Shown here: piece by piece, positions 17,161-26,080 of the stretch | How positions within the stretch are numbered: the first letter of the stretch is position 1 | Layout: each line of letters begins with the position of its first letter | Source: Promethearchaeota archaeon | GTDB lineage: Archaea > Asgardarchaeota > Lokiarchaeia > Sigyniarchaeales > Promethearchaeaceae | Direction: 5' to 3' | Length of the DNA stretch: 54,063 bases | NCBI GenBank assembly: GCA_004524545.1 | Contig: SDNX01000006.1 | Span: 1 to 54,063 of the forward strand | Made by a program: the position numbers and the translations under genes | The notes under the pieces: generated by a model | Databases searched by the model: none | Seen by the model: only the letters and a program-made list of their open reading frames with translations | Told to the model about the DNA's origin: nothing

Positions 17161-18345
17161 ATGAGCACTTCTTCTCTTTATTTTTTTATTTTTGGTCGAA
17201 ATCCAAAATTATCTCTAGCAGAACTTTTTAGTTATTTATCCAGTAGGGCAATTGAGTTTTCGATTCATACTCTCGATAACGAATTTTGTGTTTTTGAAAT
17301 CAAAAGCAAATTGAATCCCGAGAAAATCGCGCAAATTCTTGCGGGAACAATTAAATTAGGGAAAATTTACCTCACTACTGATAACAAAGAAAATCTTCTA
17401 AATCTACTTCATCAAGCGAATTTTTATTGGGAGGACTCAAAAACCCTTAATTATTCGATTTCTACCCATGGAACTGGATTATATGAGCAGTTTTTTTATG
17501 AAAGGTTTAAAAAATTGTTTAAAGAGATAAAACAAAAAGCATTCTTAAAAAAACCCAATCCTTCCGGATTGTGGAATGCACTTCAGCGTAAAGGATTCAT
17601 GGATATCGTTGTATGTAAATCAAAATCGACTATTTTTATTGGAAGAACTATTGCTGCTTACAATATTAACCTAAATAAGAAGCGCTATGAGCAACGACCT
17701 CATGTGGAAGAAACAATAAGTAGCTCTGTTAGGTTTTCTAGGATACTTGTAAACCTATCTCAAAAATCTAACGGTCGGTTACTTGATCCCTTCTGCGGAA
17801 TTGGAACCATTCTTCAAGAAGCAATGTTGATGGGATTCAATGTAATAGGGTCAGAGTTACAAAAAGATCGGGTTGTTCAATGCAAACGAAATCTTGAATG
17901 GATTAGGACACAATTTCTAAATCTTAATTCCAAGCAAAATTTTGAAGTAATGCAATCGGATGTGCGAAAACTTGACGAAAAAATACCTAAAAGTTCCATA
18001 GATACCATAGTCACCGAACCTGAATTAGGGCCATTCTTAAAAAACATCCCTACCTATAATGAGGTTCAATCAATAATCAAATCATTAGAAGATATTTATA
18101 TCTCCACTTTTCGAGTTGTAGATACTCTTCTTAAACCTGATGGCACTTTTATTATGGTACTTCCTCAGATTGAAGCAACTAATGGAAAGGTTGCTCAGGT
18201 GAATATTCAATCTCTAACACAAGGAACACGGCTAAAATCTATCTCATCACTTTCCAACATTGATAACATCATTTCTTTTCCCCTCTATTATAAGGAAACG
18301 TGGCATCGCATAGGAAGATTGATTTATCTATTCCAAAAGCATTAG
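17161..18345 (+). CDS. TRM11/Trm-G10-like SAM-dependent RNA methyltransferase
   Basis: This 394-aa protein resembles the UPF0020/TRM11/Trm-G10 family, which methylates N2 of guanine-10 in tRNA. The first 160 residues correspond to the THUMP-like RNA-binding part and linker. RYEQRPHVEETISSSVRFSRILVN aligns to the conserved pre-methylase helix, and LLDPFCGIGTILQEA is motif I that binds SAM. Motif IV is TEPELGPFL instead of the usual DPPYG; a TEPxLGP form is known in some TRM11-like proteins. Gene starts 3 nt after the VWA stop, so the two may be co-transcribed. Substrate base cannot be fixed given the altered motif. Confidence 0.75.
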   Translation: MSTSSLYFFIFGRNPKLSLAELFSYLSSRAIEFSIHTLDNEFCVFEIKSKLNPEKIAQILAGTIKLGKIYLTTDNKENLLNLLHQANFYWEDSKTLNYSISTHGTGLYEQFFYERFKKLFKEIKQKAFLKKPNPSGLWNALQRKGFMDIVVCKSKSTIFIGRTIAAYNINLNKKRYEQRPHVEETISSSVRFSRILVNLSQKSNGRLLDPFCGIGTILQEAMLMGFNVIGSELQKDRVVQCKRNLEWIRTQFLNLNSKQNFEVMQSDVRKLDEKIPKSSIDTIVTEPELGPFLKNIPTYNEVQSIIKSLEDIYISTFRVVDTLLKPDGTFIMVLPQIEATNGKVAQVNIQSLTQGTRLKSISSLSNIDNIISFPLYYKETWHRIGRLIYLFQKH

Positions 18346-18463
18346 AAATGGTAATTATAAATCCCAAATAGCCATTCATTAAGAATAAAGAGATAAAGTT
18401 TTATGTTTGAAAACGAAGACATAGTTAACGAATACAAATAGGATTGAAAGGACGAATAATAAT

Positions 18464-18976
18464 ATGTCAAAATTTAACATATCAAAATTGATAAAAGCTA
18501 TCCTAAGAATTGCTGTTGGAATTATACAATTTGCAGTTTCATTACTTTTCATCATAGCAATATTTTCCGGTGTTACTACAGTAATGAATTTCGCGACAAC
18601 ACTCCAACCTACTACGGCAACTATCAATTTTCAGAATTCGAATAATGTAAGCATTTCTGTACCGTTTTATTTTAACAATTCAGGACTTTATGATATAAAC
18701 GATTTGAACTTCACGATAGATGTGGATATTCATAATATTACTGATAGTTTTGATGTTATCGCTGGTTCGGAGCAATTTTCGATTCCTGCTAGAACTGATA
18801 TCAATACAACACTAGTATTTGATAATGGGGTGTTAGATCCCAATTTAGTTGCAGGAATGGCTCTGAATTCAACGGGCTATAATATGACTATATTTGCGAG
18901 TATCAGCCTCAATTATTGCTTCAATCTGGTTCCCTTAAGGTTGAATGTAACTGCTGATATACCACTAGGAGAATAG
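18464..18976 (+). CDS. Single-span membrane protein with exported domain, unknown
   Basis: I do not recognise this 170-aa protein. It has one membrane segment at about residues 14-42 and an exported C-terminal domain rich in Asn, Thr and beta strands (NNVSISVPFYFNNSGLY; DFNTTLVF type), reminiscent of an Ig-like or DUF11-like beta sandwich. It is the first gene of a three-gene membrane operon; the next gene begins 12 nt after its stop behind a GGAGGAAC ribosome binding site. Confidence 0.65.
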   Translation: MSKFNISKLIKAILRIAVGIIQFAVSLLFIIAIFSGVTTVMNFATTLQPTTATINFQNSNNVSISVPFYFNNSGLYDINDLNFTIDVDIHNITDSFDVIAGSEQFSIPARTDINTTLVFDNGVLDPNLVAGMALNSTGYNMTIFASISLNYCFNLVPLRLNVTADIPLGE

Positions 18977-18988
18977 GAGGAACAACAT

Positions 18989-19534
18989 ATGACAAAAAAT
19001 AATCCATGGAATGCCATTATTAGAGGTATAGGTGCCGCAATATCATATGGAATCACCATTATTGCATTACCTCTGGTTATATTTCACTATATACCAGCAA
19101 GCCCATACTTTGTTGTAGAACCAGAAATGAGATTTTGGATAATTGCAATCGGAATGGTCGTTATGGCTTTTGCATTTGGTCGTGCAACTTCTCCAAATCG
19201 CTCTATACGTAGAGTAATTTTTAACACATTTCTAACTTTTGCAAATGCGTTCTATATTTACAGCTATTGGTTATCTGGTGTTGCAAATATTGATTTATCT
19301 GACATCGCTATCCCTATTCCTGATTTAGGTAACATTTTACTAGGATTTCACTTAAATCTGGGACCTATTATGGCCTTAGAGTTGGGTGTGATTGGATTGA
19401 AATTTTTGATTATAGCTTATGATTTAGTAGATGCTATTATCTATTTGAGTAATCGAAAAACAAATATAAAAATAAGTCCGGGAGAAGCGGAATCTGATAC
19501 ATTAGCGACATATCTCGAAGATGGAGGTAAATAA
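18989..19534 (+). CDS. Four-helix membrane protein, unknown
   Basis: This 181-aa protein has four predicted membrane helices: about 14-34, 48-66, 74-95 and 122-150. A short exported loop around 95-115 reads NIDLSDIAIPIPDLG. It ends in a charged cytoplasmic tail. The ATG follows an ideal GGAGG site at 18976-18980, and the stop lies 2 nt before the next start. No family recognised. Confidence 0.65.
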   Translation: MTKNNPWNAIIRGIGAAISYGITIIALPLVIFHYIPASPYFVVEPEMRFWIIAIGMVVMAFAFGRATSPNRSIRRVIFNTFLTFANAFYIYSYWLSGVANIDLSDIAIPIPDLGNILLGFHLNLGPIMALELGVIGLKFLIIAYDLVDAIIYLSNRKTNIKISPGEAESDTLATYLEDGGK

Positions 19535-19536
19535 TC

Positions 19537-19809
19537 ATGGAAATGCCAGATCTTCAAGGAATAATGGATATTTTAACCAGAGTGGGTAGATGGGTTGATA
19601 TCGTAGCAAAAGTGGTAAATCCGTTAATGGCATTTATGTTACCAATTCTATTTTTTATAGGTGATCTTTTGCGCGATGTTATTCTTTGGGTAAACACATT
19701 TATTCCTGTTGGAAACTATACATGGTTTATCGTTGTAACTTCGGTTGTAGGAGTGGTTGCAATTGTTCTCACATTCCTTTTTCCAGGGGAAAAACCAGAG
19801 GATGATTAA
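19537..19809 (+). CDS. Small two-helix membrane protein, unknown
   Basis: This 90-aa protein has two hydrophobic segments (about 27-50 and 62-84), preceded by an amphipathic helix and ending in an acidic tail. The start overlaps the end of the preceding gene within a few bases, and a GGAGG lies in the coding end of that gene, so the three membrane genes are translationally coupled and probably form one complex. No family recognised. Confidence 0.65.
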   Translation: MEMPDLQGIMDILTRVGRWVDIVAKVVNPLMAFMLPILFFIGDLLRDVILWVNTFIPVGNYTWFIVVTSVVGVVAIVLTFLFPGEKPEDD

Positions 19810-19870
19810 CAAACACCAAATATTTATTTATTTTTTTAAAGTGATGTACATTGCTGAGAGCTAGAATTCC

Positions 19871-20782
19871 ATGAAGCGTCGTATTTATTATCGAGAACCA
19901 GTGTTTCGACCTCCAAGCGAGGGAAGAAGCTTGTTAATACAAGCTACAGAAGGATGCACCTATCATTGTTCCTTTTGCGTGTCAAATTTAGGCAAGCCGT
20001 TTAAAATTCGATCGGTGGAAGACATCAAAAAGGATTTAGACACCGCACACGAATTATACGGTGCTGTGCGTAGAGTATTCTTTCTGGATGGCAATGCAAT
20101 GATAATGCCATTTTTACCATTATTAGAAATCACAAAATATGCTCATACTGTATTTCCTTCATTAGAACGAGTGAGTTGTTATGCGCATGGAAAAGACATT
20201 TTGAGTAAGACCGATAGTGAATTATCTAATTTATGTAAAGCAGGTTTAAAGATGGTATATATTGGGATAGAATCAGGGGATGATGACCTACTTCAAAAAA
20301 TAGGTAAAAGAGAAACCCAAGATGATATTGTTCAAGCTTTTCACAAGTGTTTCAAAGCAGGGATAACTCCCTCAGGGACGATAATACTCGGGCTTGCAGG
20401 TTCGGATCCAATAAGCTCCAAAAATCATGCGTTAAGAACCGCAGAATTAGTCAATCGAGCAAATCCCAAGGATTCTGGATTTCCTGAGTGGTATATTGCA
20501 ACATTAGCCTTAATGTTACCACCTGGTACACCTATTTTCAACGAAGTTCAACAAGGAACCTTCTCACCCATGAATACTGATGAAATTTTGGAGGAGCTAA
20601 AACTCTTTATAGAAAATCTCTCTGATGATTTGCAGAATTGCATTTTTCGAAGCAATCATGCAAGCAATTATCTTGCACTAAAAGGAATATTATCTGAAGA
20701 TAAAAATAAAATATTGAATATCATCGAGCAAAACTTGAAAGACCATCGGGATATCAGACCAGAATTCTATCGCGCATTATAA
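19871..20782 (+). CDS. Radical SAM protein
   Basis: This 303-aa protein has the radical-SAM CxxxCxxC motif EGCTYHCSFC near residue 28 that binds the [4Fe-4S] cluster and SAM. The rest fits an incomplete TIM barrel of the B12-binding-less type: the GNAMIMPF strand, ERVSCYAHGKDIL, the KMVYIGIESGDDDLL segment typical of the Elp3/HemN-like family, and the GIT-GTIILGLAG strand. It has no extra cluster or cobalamin domain. It stops 6 nt beyond the convergent hutH stop. Reaction unknown. Confidence 0.8.
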   Translation: MKRRIYYREPVFRPPSEGRSLLIQATEGCTYHCSFCVSNLGKPFKIRSVEDIKKDLDTAHELYGAVRRVFFLDGNAMIMPFLPLLEITKYAHTVFPSLERVSCYAHGKDILSKTDSELSNLCKAGLKMVYIGIESGDDDLLQKIGKRETQDDIVQAFHKCFKAGITPSGTIILGLAGSDPISSKNHALRTAELVNRANPKDSGFPEWYIATLALMLPPGTPIFNEVQQGTFSPMNTDEILEELKLFIENLSDDLQNCIFRSNHASNYLALKGILSEDKNKILNIIEQNLKDHRDIRPEFYRAL

Positions 20783-22279
20783 AAAAGATAGAAGTTCTCG
20801 TTTTCGGATTATTTCAATTGCTTTTTCTATATGGGGATATAATTCAGTATCCTCAGTTATGAAAGGTATTTGTTGTCTGACACATTCTCGTATTTTTTCA
20901 ATGGATTCGGAAGATCTAAGTTCAGGTCGGAAATCCATAGCTTGTATTGCACATAATAATTCGATTCCAATTATTTTCTCTAAGTTTTCAATAATACAGA
21001 GGGTTTTTCGGGCACTAATACTTCCCATAGAAACATGATCTTCCTGTCCTAGGGAAGTAGGAATACTATCTGCACTAGCTGGGTAACAGATGCTCTTGTT
21101 CTCGCTGACTAATGCTGCAGTACAATATTGAGCTATCATGAATCCTGAATTAATTCCTGGATTATCGATTAAATATTTCGGTAATTCATTATAACCGTGT
21201 AATAGAAGATATATCCTGCGATCGGCTATGTTTCCTAACTCAGATGCCGCTAGTCCAACATAATCCATAGGTAACGCAATAGGCTCTCCATGAAAATTCC
21301 CCCCACTCACAGAATCAGAATCACTAAAAATAATGGGATTATCCGTAACTGCATTGATTTCTCTAACTAAAATTTCTTCAAAGTGGGCAAGTGCATCGAC
21401 AACCGCTCCATGTACTTGGGGAATACACCGAAATGAGTATGGATCTTGGACGCGATCACAATTTTGATGATATTTTTGAAATCCCGAATCATTTAGGGTC
21501 TCTCGAATGAATTCTGCAACGGAAATAGCTCCAGGATGAGGTCGAATTTGATGAATACGTGCGTCCATCGGTTTTATGGATGCTAAATATGCTTCAATGG
21601 AAAGAGACGCGGTCAAATTCGCATGAGAAATACAATTTTTCAAACGGTCTACAATTAAAACCCCATGAGCTGCCATAAACTGTGTTCCATTATTTAATGC
21701 TAATCCCTCTTTGGCTTGCAATACCATTGGGTTTTGGTTATATTTCTTTAAAATATCAGAAGTAGGATAATAACTCGTTCCTCCATCTTCGGTGAGTTCT
21801 CCATGACCGATTAAGGGTAGAAAACAATGGGAGAGTGGGCATAAATCCCCTGATGCTCCTACAGACCCTTGTTCAGGAATTCTAGGAAGTATATCATTGT
21901 TTACATGCCATTCAATTCGTTTAATAATATTTAGAGAAATTCCCGAATACCCCTTGCATAATGCCTGTAATTTCAATATTAGAATAATTTTCGTCAGTTC
22001 GGAAGTAATAGGATCTCCAACTCCCACGCTATGGCTTAACAACAGATTTTTTTGGATCTTTTTTCCATCTTCAGGGGAAATTTTTGTCGTACAAAGAGAT
22101 CCAAACCCTGTATTAATTGCGTAGACGGGTTTTTCACTAACAAGCAGTGATTGAGTTGATTTAAAGGATTTTTCTACACGATCTCTTGTTGATTCATCAA
22201 CGATTGCATAAATTTTGCCTTGTACAATTTTTTTTACAACATCTGGAGTCAGCTGATGTGTACCATAGTGAAATTCCAT
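20777..22279 (-). CDS. hutH: Histidine ammonia-lyase
   Basis: This 500-aa protein is a member of the aromatic amino-acid lyase family and matches HutH, which converts L-histidine to trans-urocanate and ammonia. The MIO prosthetic group forms from Ala-Ser-Gly in GSVGASGDLCPLSH at residues 142-144. The catalytic Tyr lies in YAINTGFG at about residue 53, and substrate-side residues appear in TDNPIIF and QEDHVSMG. A TATA-like GTTTAATA at 22309-22302 lies about 27 nt before the ATG and there is no ribosome binding site, so the mRNA is probably leaderless. No other hut gene is in the window, so a full histidine degradation pathway cannot be confirmed. Confidence 0.93.
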   Translation of the reverse strand: MEFHYGTHQLTPDVVKKIVQGKIYAIVDESTRDRVEKSFKSTQSLLVSEKPVYAINTGFGSLCTTKISPEDGKKIQKNLLLSHSVGVGDPITSELTKIILILKLQALCKGYSGISLNIIKRIEWHVNNDILPRIPEQGSVGASGDLCPLSHCFLPLIGHGELTEDGGTSYYPTSDILKKYNQNPMVLQAKEGLALNNGTQFMAAHGVLIVDRLKNCISHANLTASLSIEAYLASIKPMDARIHQIRPHPGAISVAEFIRETLNDSGFQKYHQNCDRVQDPYSFRCIPQVHGAVVDALAHFEEILVREINAVTDNPIIFSDSDSVSGGNFHGEPIALPMDYVGLAASELGNIADRRIYLLLHGYNELPKYLIDNPGINSGFMIAQYCTAALVSENKSICYPASADSIPTSLGQEDHVSMGSISARKTLCIIENLEKIIGIELLCAIQAMDFRPELRSSESIEKIRECVRQQIPFITEDTELYPHIEKAIEIIRKRELLSFL

Positions 22280-22301
22280 GCTAGTTACATTTGGTGATAG
22301 G

Positions 22302-22309
22302 TATTAAAC
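22302..22309 (-). promoter_or_regulatory. TATA-like box of hutH
   Basis: GTTTAATA on the minus strand, centred about 27 nt before the hutH ATG, with a purine-rich upstream BRE-like GGGGAAAGC. The spacing predicts transcription at or near the start codon. Confidence 0.45.
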
Positions 22310-22417
22310 GCTTTCCCCTCTTGTTGTTTGAGCATCAAAATTCAGCAAGGCTAGATGAATTAAAAAGGAAAGAAAAAGAACCAAATAAGAACGGAGATTT
22401 AGAAATAGATAAAAAAT

Positions 22418-23290
22418 TTATTTTTTAAGTTTTGAGGAAGCTAATTTTATTGCTTCGATGTCTTCAGGTCCTTGGGCATATTTACAGCGAGTTATATGCC
22501 GTGCTACACTTGCAAATTCCTTTTTGCATCGTGGACATCTTTGCTTTCCATCTTTTGTAGTTTCTATTTCGGGAAGATCACTAATTTCACTTGTGTCACT
22601 TGGGACTGCAGTTTTTTTACCTTTAGAGGTTTTTTTTACCTCAACGAGTTGCTCTTCCATTTCGTCATCATCAAGGTCATCAATTAAATCTAAGTCTTCA
22701 TCATTTTCGACTTCAATGCCCTTCTCACGCGCTTTTGCTAGCTTTCTCTCCTTTCGATCGTAAACCTCATGAATCTCTTTCTCCAGATCTTCTACTTCTG
22801 GTTCTTCTTCCTCATCCTCTTTTCGACCGAACAATTCTTCCGAAATCTTTTCATCCTCAGCAACTTTTTTCTTCTTCTCTTCGTCTTCTTCTTCTTCTTC
22901 TTCTTCTTCTTCTTCTTCGTCTACTTCTTCTTCTTCTACGACTTTCTTTTTTCGCATCCGACGTTTTTTCGGCATATCGTCATCTTCTTCATCCTCTTCC
23001 TCGTCTTCATCTTCATCATTTATTACCTCGTAAAAGTCTTCATCATCCCAACTTTGCATGTCAGCACTATCTAGTCCATCAGCTACATACATTTCAGAGA
23101 GTTGATTGTCAGATTTTTTAAAAAGTTCACAAACAAGACACACCAATGCATTTCTTCCTAATACAAGGTCACGAGCTTTACAGTAACATAACGGTTGTAA
23201 TGAATATGAAACTTCGTTCATCGTTTCCAAATGGGCGCATGCATCCTTGTTGGAAACCGTACTTTTGGATTTTGTAGATTTCGATGTCAA
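22418..23290 (-). CDS. Acidic low-complexity protein with N- and C-terminal zinc-binding motifs
   Basis: This 290-aa protein has a Cys-rich N-terminus (residues 17-55 with CAH, CYC and CLVC), a long central tract of Glu/Asp/Lys (about 75-215) and a C-terminal CPRCKKEF...RHITRC zinc-finger-like motif near residues 255-275. The acid tract is encoded largely by a CTT/TCT microsatellite. The start is a TTG at 23290 behind GAGG; a later ATG would lose the first Cys motif. It is probably a nucleic-acid or protein-binding factor, but no function is recognised. It is tandem with hutH. Confidence 0.6.
   Translation of the reverse strand: MTSKSTKSKSTVSNKDACAHLETMNEVSYSLQPLCYCKARDLVLGRNALVCLVCELFKKSDNQLSEMYVADGLDSADMQSWDDEDFYEVINDEDEDEEEDEEDDDMPKKRRMRKKKVVEEEEVDEEEEEEEEEEEDEEKKKKVAEDEKISEELFGRKEDEEEEPEVEDLEKEIHEVYDRKERKLAKAREKGIEVENDEDLDLIDDLDDDEMEEQLVEVKKTSKGKKTAVPSDTSEISDLPEIETTKDGKQRCPRCKKEFASVARHITRCKYAQGPEDIEAIKLASSKLKK
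22868..22955 (-). repeat. (CTT)n microsatellite encoding poly-Glu
   Basis: A run of TCT/CTT trinucleotides, interrupted by single TCG and ACT units, encodes the Glu-rich core of the acidic zinc protein. Length is likely to vary by slippage. Confidence 0.75.
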
Positions 23291-23500
23291 GATTATCTTT
23301 CCTCAATTAACAATTAAAATTACTACTGTACAAAAATGAGTTCTAGCGAAGTAGGATACCTTGCATATCTTTTATTTTTTTCCATTTAAAATGTGTTCTA
23401 GGGGATCGCTAGATTATCATTACAATATTAATCGCTTAAATCTGACAACAAATACCTTTTTATGTAGAATAATGCACGTAGAATGCAAAAGTGAATCAAA

Positions 23501-24239
23501 ATGGTAATCAAATTTGGCCGAAAATATCTTCGGTTTTATAATCAAGATGAATATGAAAAAAATGTGTCAAAATCAGATCAAGAGAAGGAACTCCCAAGTC
23601 CAGAAATGGAATTAAAAATCCCTCTGAATGCGAAACTGATTGATTTAATAGCTCCAGAAGATCTTAAAACTGAACAAACTACCTTTCTTTCCATTATCAA
23701 TTCTAGAGTTAGTCGTCGAAAATATTTAGACGAGGTTATTACCCTAGAGGAATTATCTTATCTTTTATGGTGCACTCAAGGTGTGAAGCGTGTTTTAAAA
23801 TTAGGTGCATTTAGGACGGTACCTTCTGCAGGAGCCCGGTGTCCTTTTGAAACTTATCTCTATATTAGAAAAGTTGAAGGATTAGAACCAGGAATATACA
23901 GATACATTTCGCTGCAACATAAGCTATTATTCATAAAATCTGTGGAAAATGCAAACGAATTGTTCTCTAAACTAGCCTATAATCAAAGGTTTGCTGCAAA
24001 TGGGGATGTGCTGTTCCTATGGGTCGCTGTTCCGTATCGAACGGAATGGAGATATACCACGCTGTCTCATAAATTTATTGCAATTGATTTAGGAATTGTA
24101 TGTGAAAATCTCTATTTAGCTTGCGAAGCTAGAGGATTGGGTACTGTAGCAATTGGCTATTATGAACAAGAAAAATTAGATACGGTGTTAACTAAATCCT
24201 GAAGAAGCATTTACAGTGTTGATTGCACCCGTAGGATAA
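23501..24239 (+). CDS. SagB-type nitroreductase-family protein, frameshifted near the C-terminus
   Basis: This FMN-dependent nitroreductase-family protein shows NSRVSRRKYLDE (FMN phosphate binding), AGARCPFETYL, an YRYISLQHKLL strand and the LACEARGLGTVAIG segment, matching SagB-type dehydrogenases used in thiazole/oxazole formation or general reduction. The open frame stops at 24202 after LTKS, but a +1 shift at the AAA of 24194-24196 continues NPEEAFTVLIAPVG to a TAA at 24237-24239, exactly the expected end. It looks like a one-base indel, real or from sequencing. The next in-frame codons, after the TAA, belong to a separate remnant. Confidence 0.65.
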
Positions 24240-24560
24240 GTATCAAAAAAATCAGCTATTCGTAAATTTCTCACCACCCAAAAATCAGAACCATCTCCTG
24301 AACATTTTGGAAAGTATCTTGGAGTTTATCAAATCCCTGACGGACCTCAAGTAGAGATAATATTTGAAAAAGATCAATTAGTATTTTCAAGTACCCTTTT
24401 TCAAGAACCTCTTAAGCCACACAGCGACACCGAATTTATAGGGGGCGATATTTTAAGAGCAGTGCGTTTTATTTCAGATGAAAGTGGGTCAGTGATAAAA
24501 ATGGTAGTACTGACTGGAATAATAAGTGACAAAGAAATTATCGAGTTGGATAAAAAGTAA
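24240..24560 (+). pseudogene. Orphan C-terminal fragment resembling the DUF3471 tail of serine hydrolases
   Basis: About 106 codons follow directly in frame after the nitroreductase TAA and are open to a TAA at 24558-24560, with no start codon near the 5' end. The translation contains HFGKYLGVYQIPDG, then VRFISDESGSVIKMVVLTG, a pattern like the small beta domain (DUF3471) found after beta-lactamase-type hydrolases. The catalytic part is absent. I read it as a gene remnant. Confidence 0.4.
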
Positions 24561-24584
24561 GTGAAAAAACCATTTGAATGGATT

Positions 24585-26006
24585 TTAGAGTTTTTCTAAA
24601 TCCAATAATATTCTTTCTTTGACATCAGGTGATTGAATTTCATCTAGCAATTTAGAAATTCGATTTTTCAAATCAGCAATGGTTTTCTCTAAATTCATCG
24701 GCAAAGACCAGAATGATTTTCGTTGTGGATGAAACTTATGGATCGCATTTCGATATCCCTTAATCGCTTCCAAATAAAAAAGGCAGGATGCCTCATAATC
24801 TTGCTCTTCTTGATGTGCATATCCAATCTGGAAATTAATTTGACCCACTCCTGCGTAATCCTCTGCTTTTTCAAATAAAATCGCAGCATTTTGAAGAATT
24901 TCAACCCCTTTTTGTTTATCTCCTTTTCGCATTGATATGTTTCCTATAAAAAAATCTGCATTTGCCATATAATACAAATTACCGTACTTTTCAGCTTGTT
25001 CCTTTAATTGCTGGCAGTATTTTATTGTGAGATTGTCATGCTTGTGTTCATAGCATAATTCAGCAATATCTTGTAACACATCCAATAATTTATCACTGTA
25101 ATTATCTCCCTTTTCAATTAATTTGGAAATAACCTCATCATATTTCTCAGTACCAGTGAAAGAATCTCCTGAAAGAAATGCAATTTTTCCATCATATAAT
25201 AACTTTTCAGAGGGTTGTATCTCATCAGACTTCTTTTTAATTACGATTTCAGGTGTAGGAATAGATGTTAAATCTGTTTCTCTAACTGAAGAAATCCCAT
25301 CCATAATTTCCTTAGCTTCCTCCATGATTTCGGCAGATTCAGGGTGAAATTCTTGTGTTTCCTTTGGAGTAGAGAGATCCTCATTGTAAGCCGTTTGTAA
25401 AGGAAGTCCTGATGCTGCATATGCACTTAATTCCGTTAAGATATTTGCAAAGAAGAATTCGTTCAACCCTATTATTTCATAATCCACTTTATGATAATTA
25501 CTCTCCATTTGTGGGCTATCAATATCCATATGTGGATCGTTTAATCTATAAATATCAAATCCAGGGTGGTTGGGATATTTCTCTTTATCCAGGAGATAAG
25601 TATGGTCAAAAACAAGACCCATAAAATCAGGATTCGGTAATTGAAAATTCATCTGGTTCTTGACATCAATATAACTATAAAACAATCCAAATCCTGGATG
25701 AGAATGAAACCAACCCACCATATATCGATTCTTACCCTCAGAATCTAATCTATCTTGGATTTGAGCGATGAATCCATAATGCTCTGGACCAAGTTCTACA
25801 TCTGTATGTTCACCGTATGTCATTGCTTCGGCCCGTTCAATGATCACTGAATGTTCATCGGATGTTCCAATCAATATTCCGTAGATTTCACGCCATTGTT
25901 CTTGTGGAATTGAAGCATTTGCATACCGGGTTGAATACAGAATGATGGTTTTGTATGCTTCAGCACTCAAAATAACTTTTTTATCGGAATGTTGTGATTC
26001 TGCCAT
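24585..26006 (-). CDS. JAMM/MPN+ metalloprotease fused to helical repeats (Rpn11-like)
   Basis: This about 473-aa protein begins with an MPN+ domain (residues 8-190). It has the catalytic Glu in REIYGILIG (E40) and the complete zinc motif HSHPGFGLFYSYID with His101, His103, Ser111 and Asp114, in the HxHx7SxxD spacing of Rpn11 and AMSH deubiquitinases. The HSHPGFG sequence is the Rpn11 form. A linker of about 90 residues is followed by TPR-like helices (300-440), for example GDKQKGVEILQNAAILFEKA and the A-x-Y pairs. The ATG at 26006 is preferred over an ATG at 26123 that would overlap the divergent neighbour. Asgard genomes encode ubiquitin-like systems and Rpn11-type JAMM proteases, so deubiquitination is plausible; no ubiquitin or E1/E2 gene is in this window. 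Confidence 0.8.
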   Translation of the reverse strand: MAESQHSDKKVILSAEAYKTIILYSTRYANASIPQEQWREIYGILIGTSDEHSVIIERAEAMTYGEHTDVELGPEHYGFIAQIQDRLDSEGKNRYMVGWFHSHPGFGLFYSYIDVKNQMNFQLPNPDFMGLVFDHTYLLDKEKYPNHPGFDIYRLNDPHMDIDSPQMESNYHKVDYEIIGLNEFFFANILTELSAYAASGLPLQTAYNEDLSTPKETQEFHPESAEIMEEAKEIMDGISSVRETDLTSIPTPEIVIKKKSDEIQPSEKLLYDGKIAFLSGDSFTGTEKYDEVISKLIEKGDNYSDKLLDVLQDIAELCYEHKHDNLTIKYCQQLKEQAEKYGNLYYMANADFFIGNISMRKGDKQKGVEILQNAAILFEKAEDYAGVGQINFQIGYAHQEEQDYEASCLFYLEAIKGYRNAIHKFHPQRKSFWSLPMNLEKTIADLKNRISKLLDEIQSPDVKERILLDLEKL

Positions 26007-26080
26007 TCTAAATGTATAAATGTGCTTTACTCTTAAATTTGTAATTGAAATCCATAATAAATTCGTCGAAGTAGTAAAAA

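Noticed and set aside
20777-22279. A full histidine utilisation operon
   Set aside because: Only hutH is present; neighbours are unrelated.
22735-23121. Leu/Phe-rich frames opposite the acidic protein
   Set aside because: They are the complement of the (CTT)n repeat and have no start context or family.
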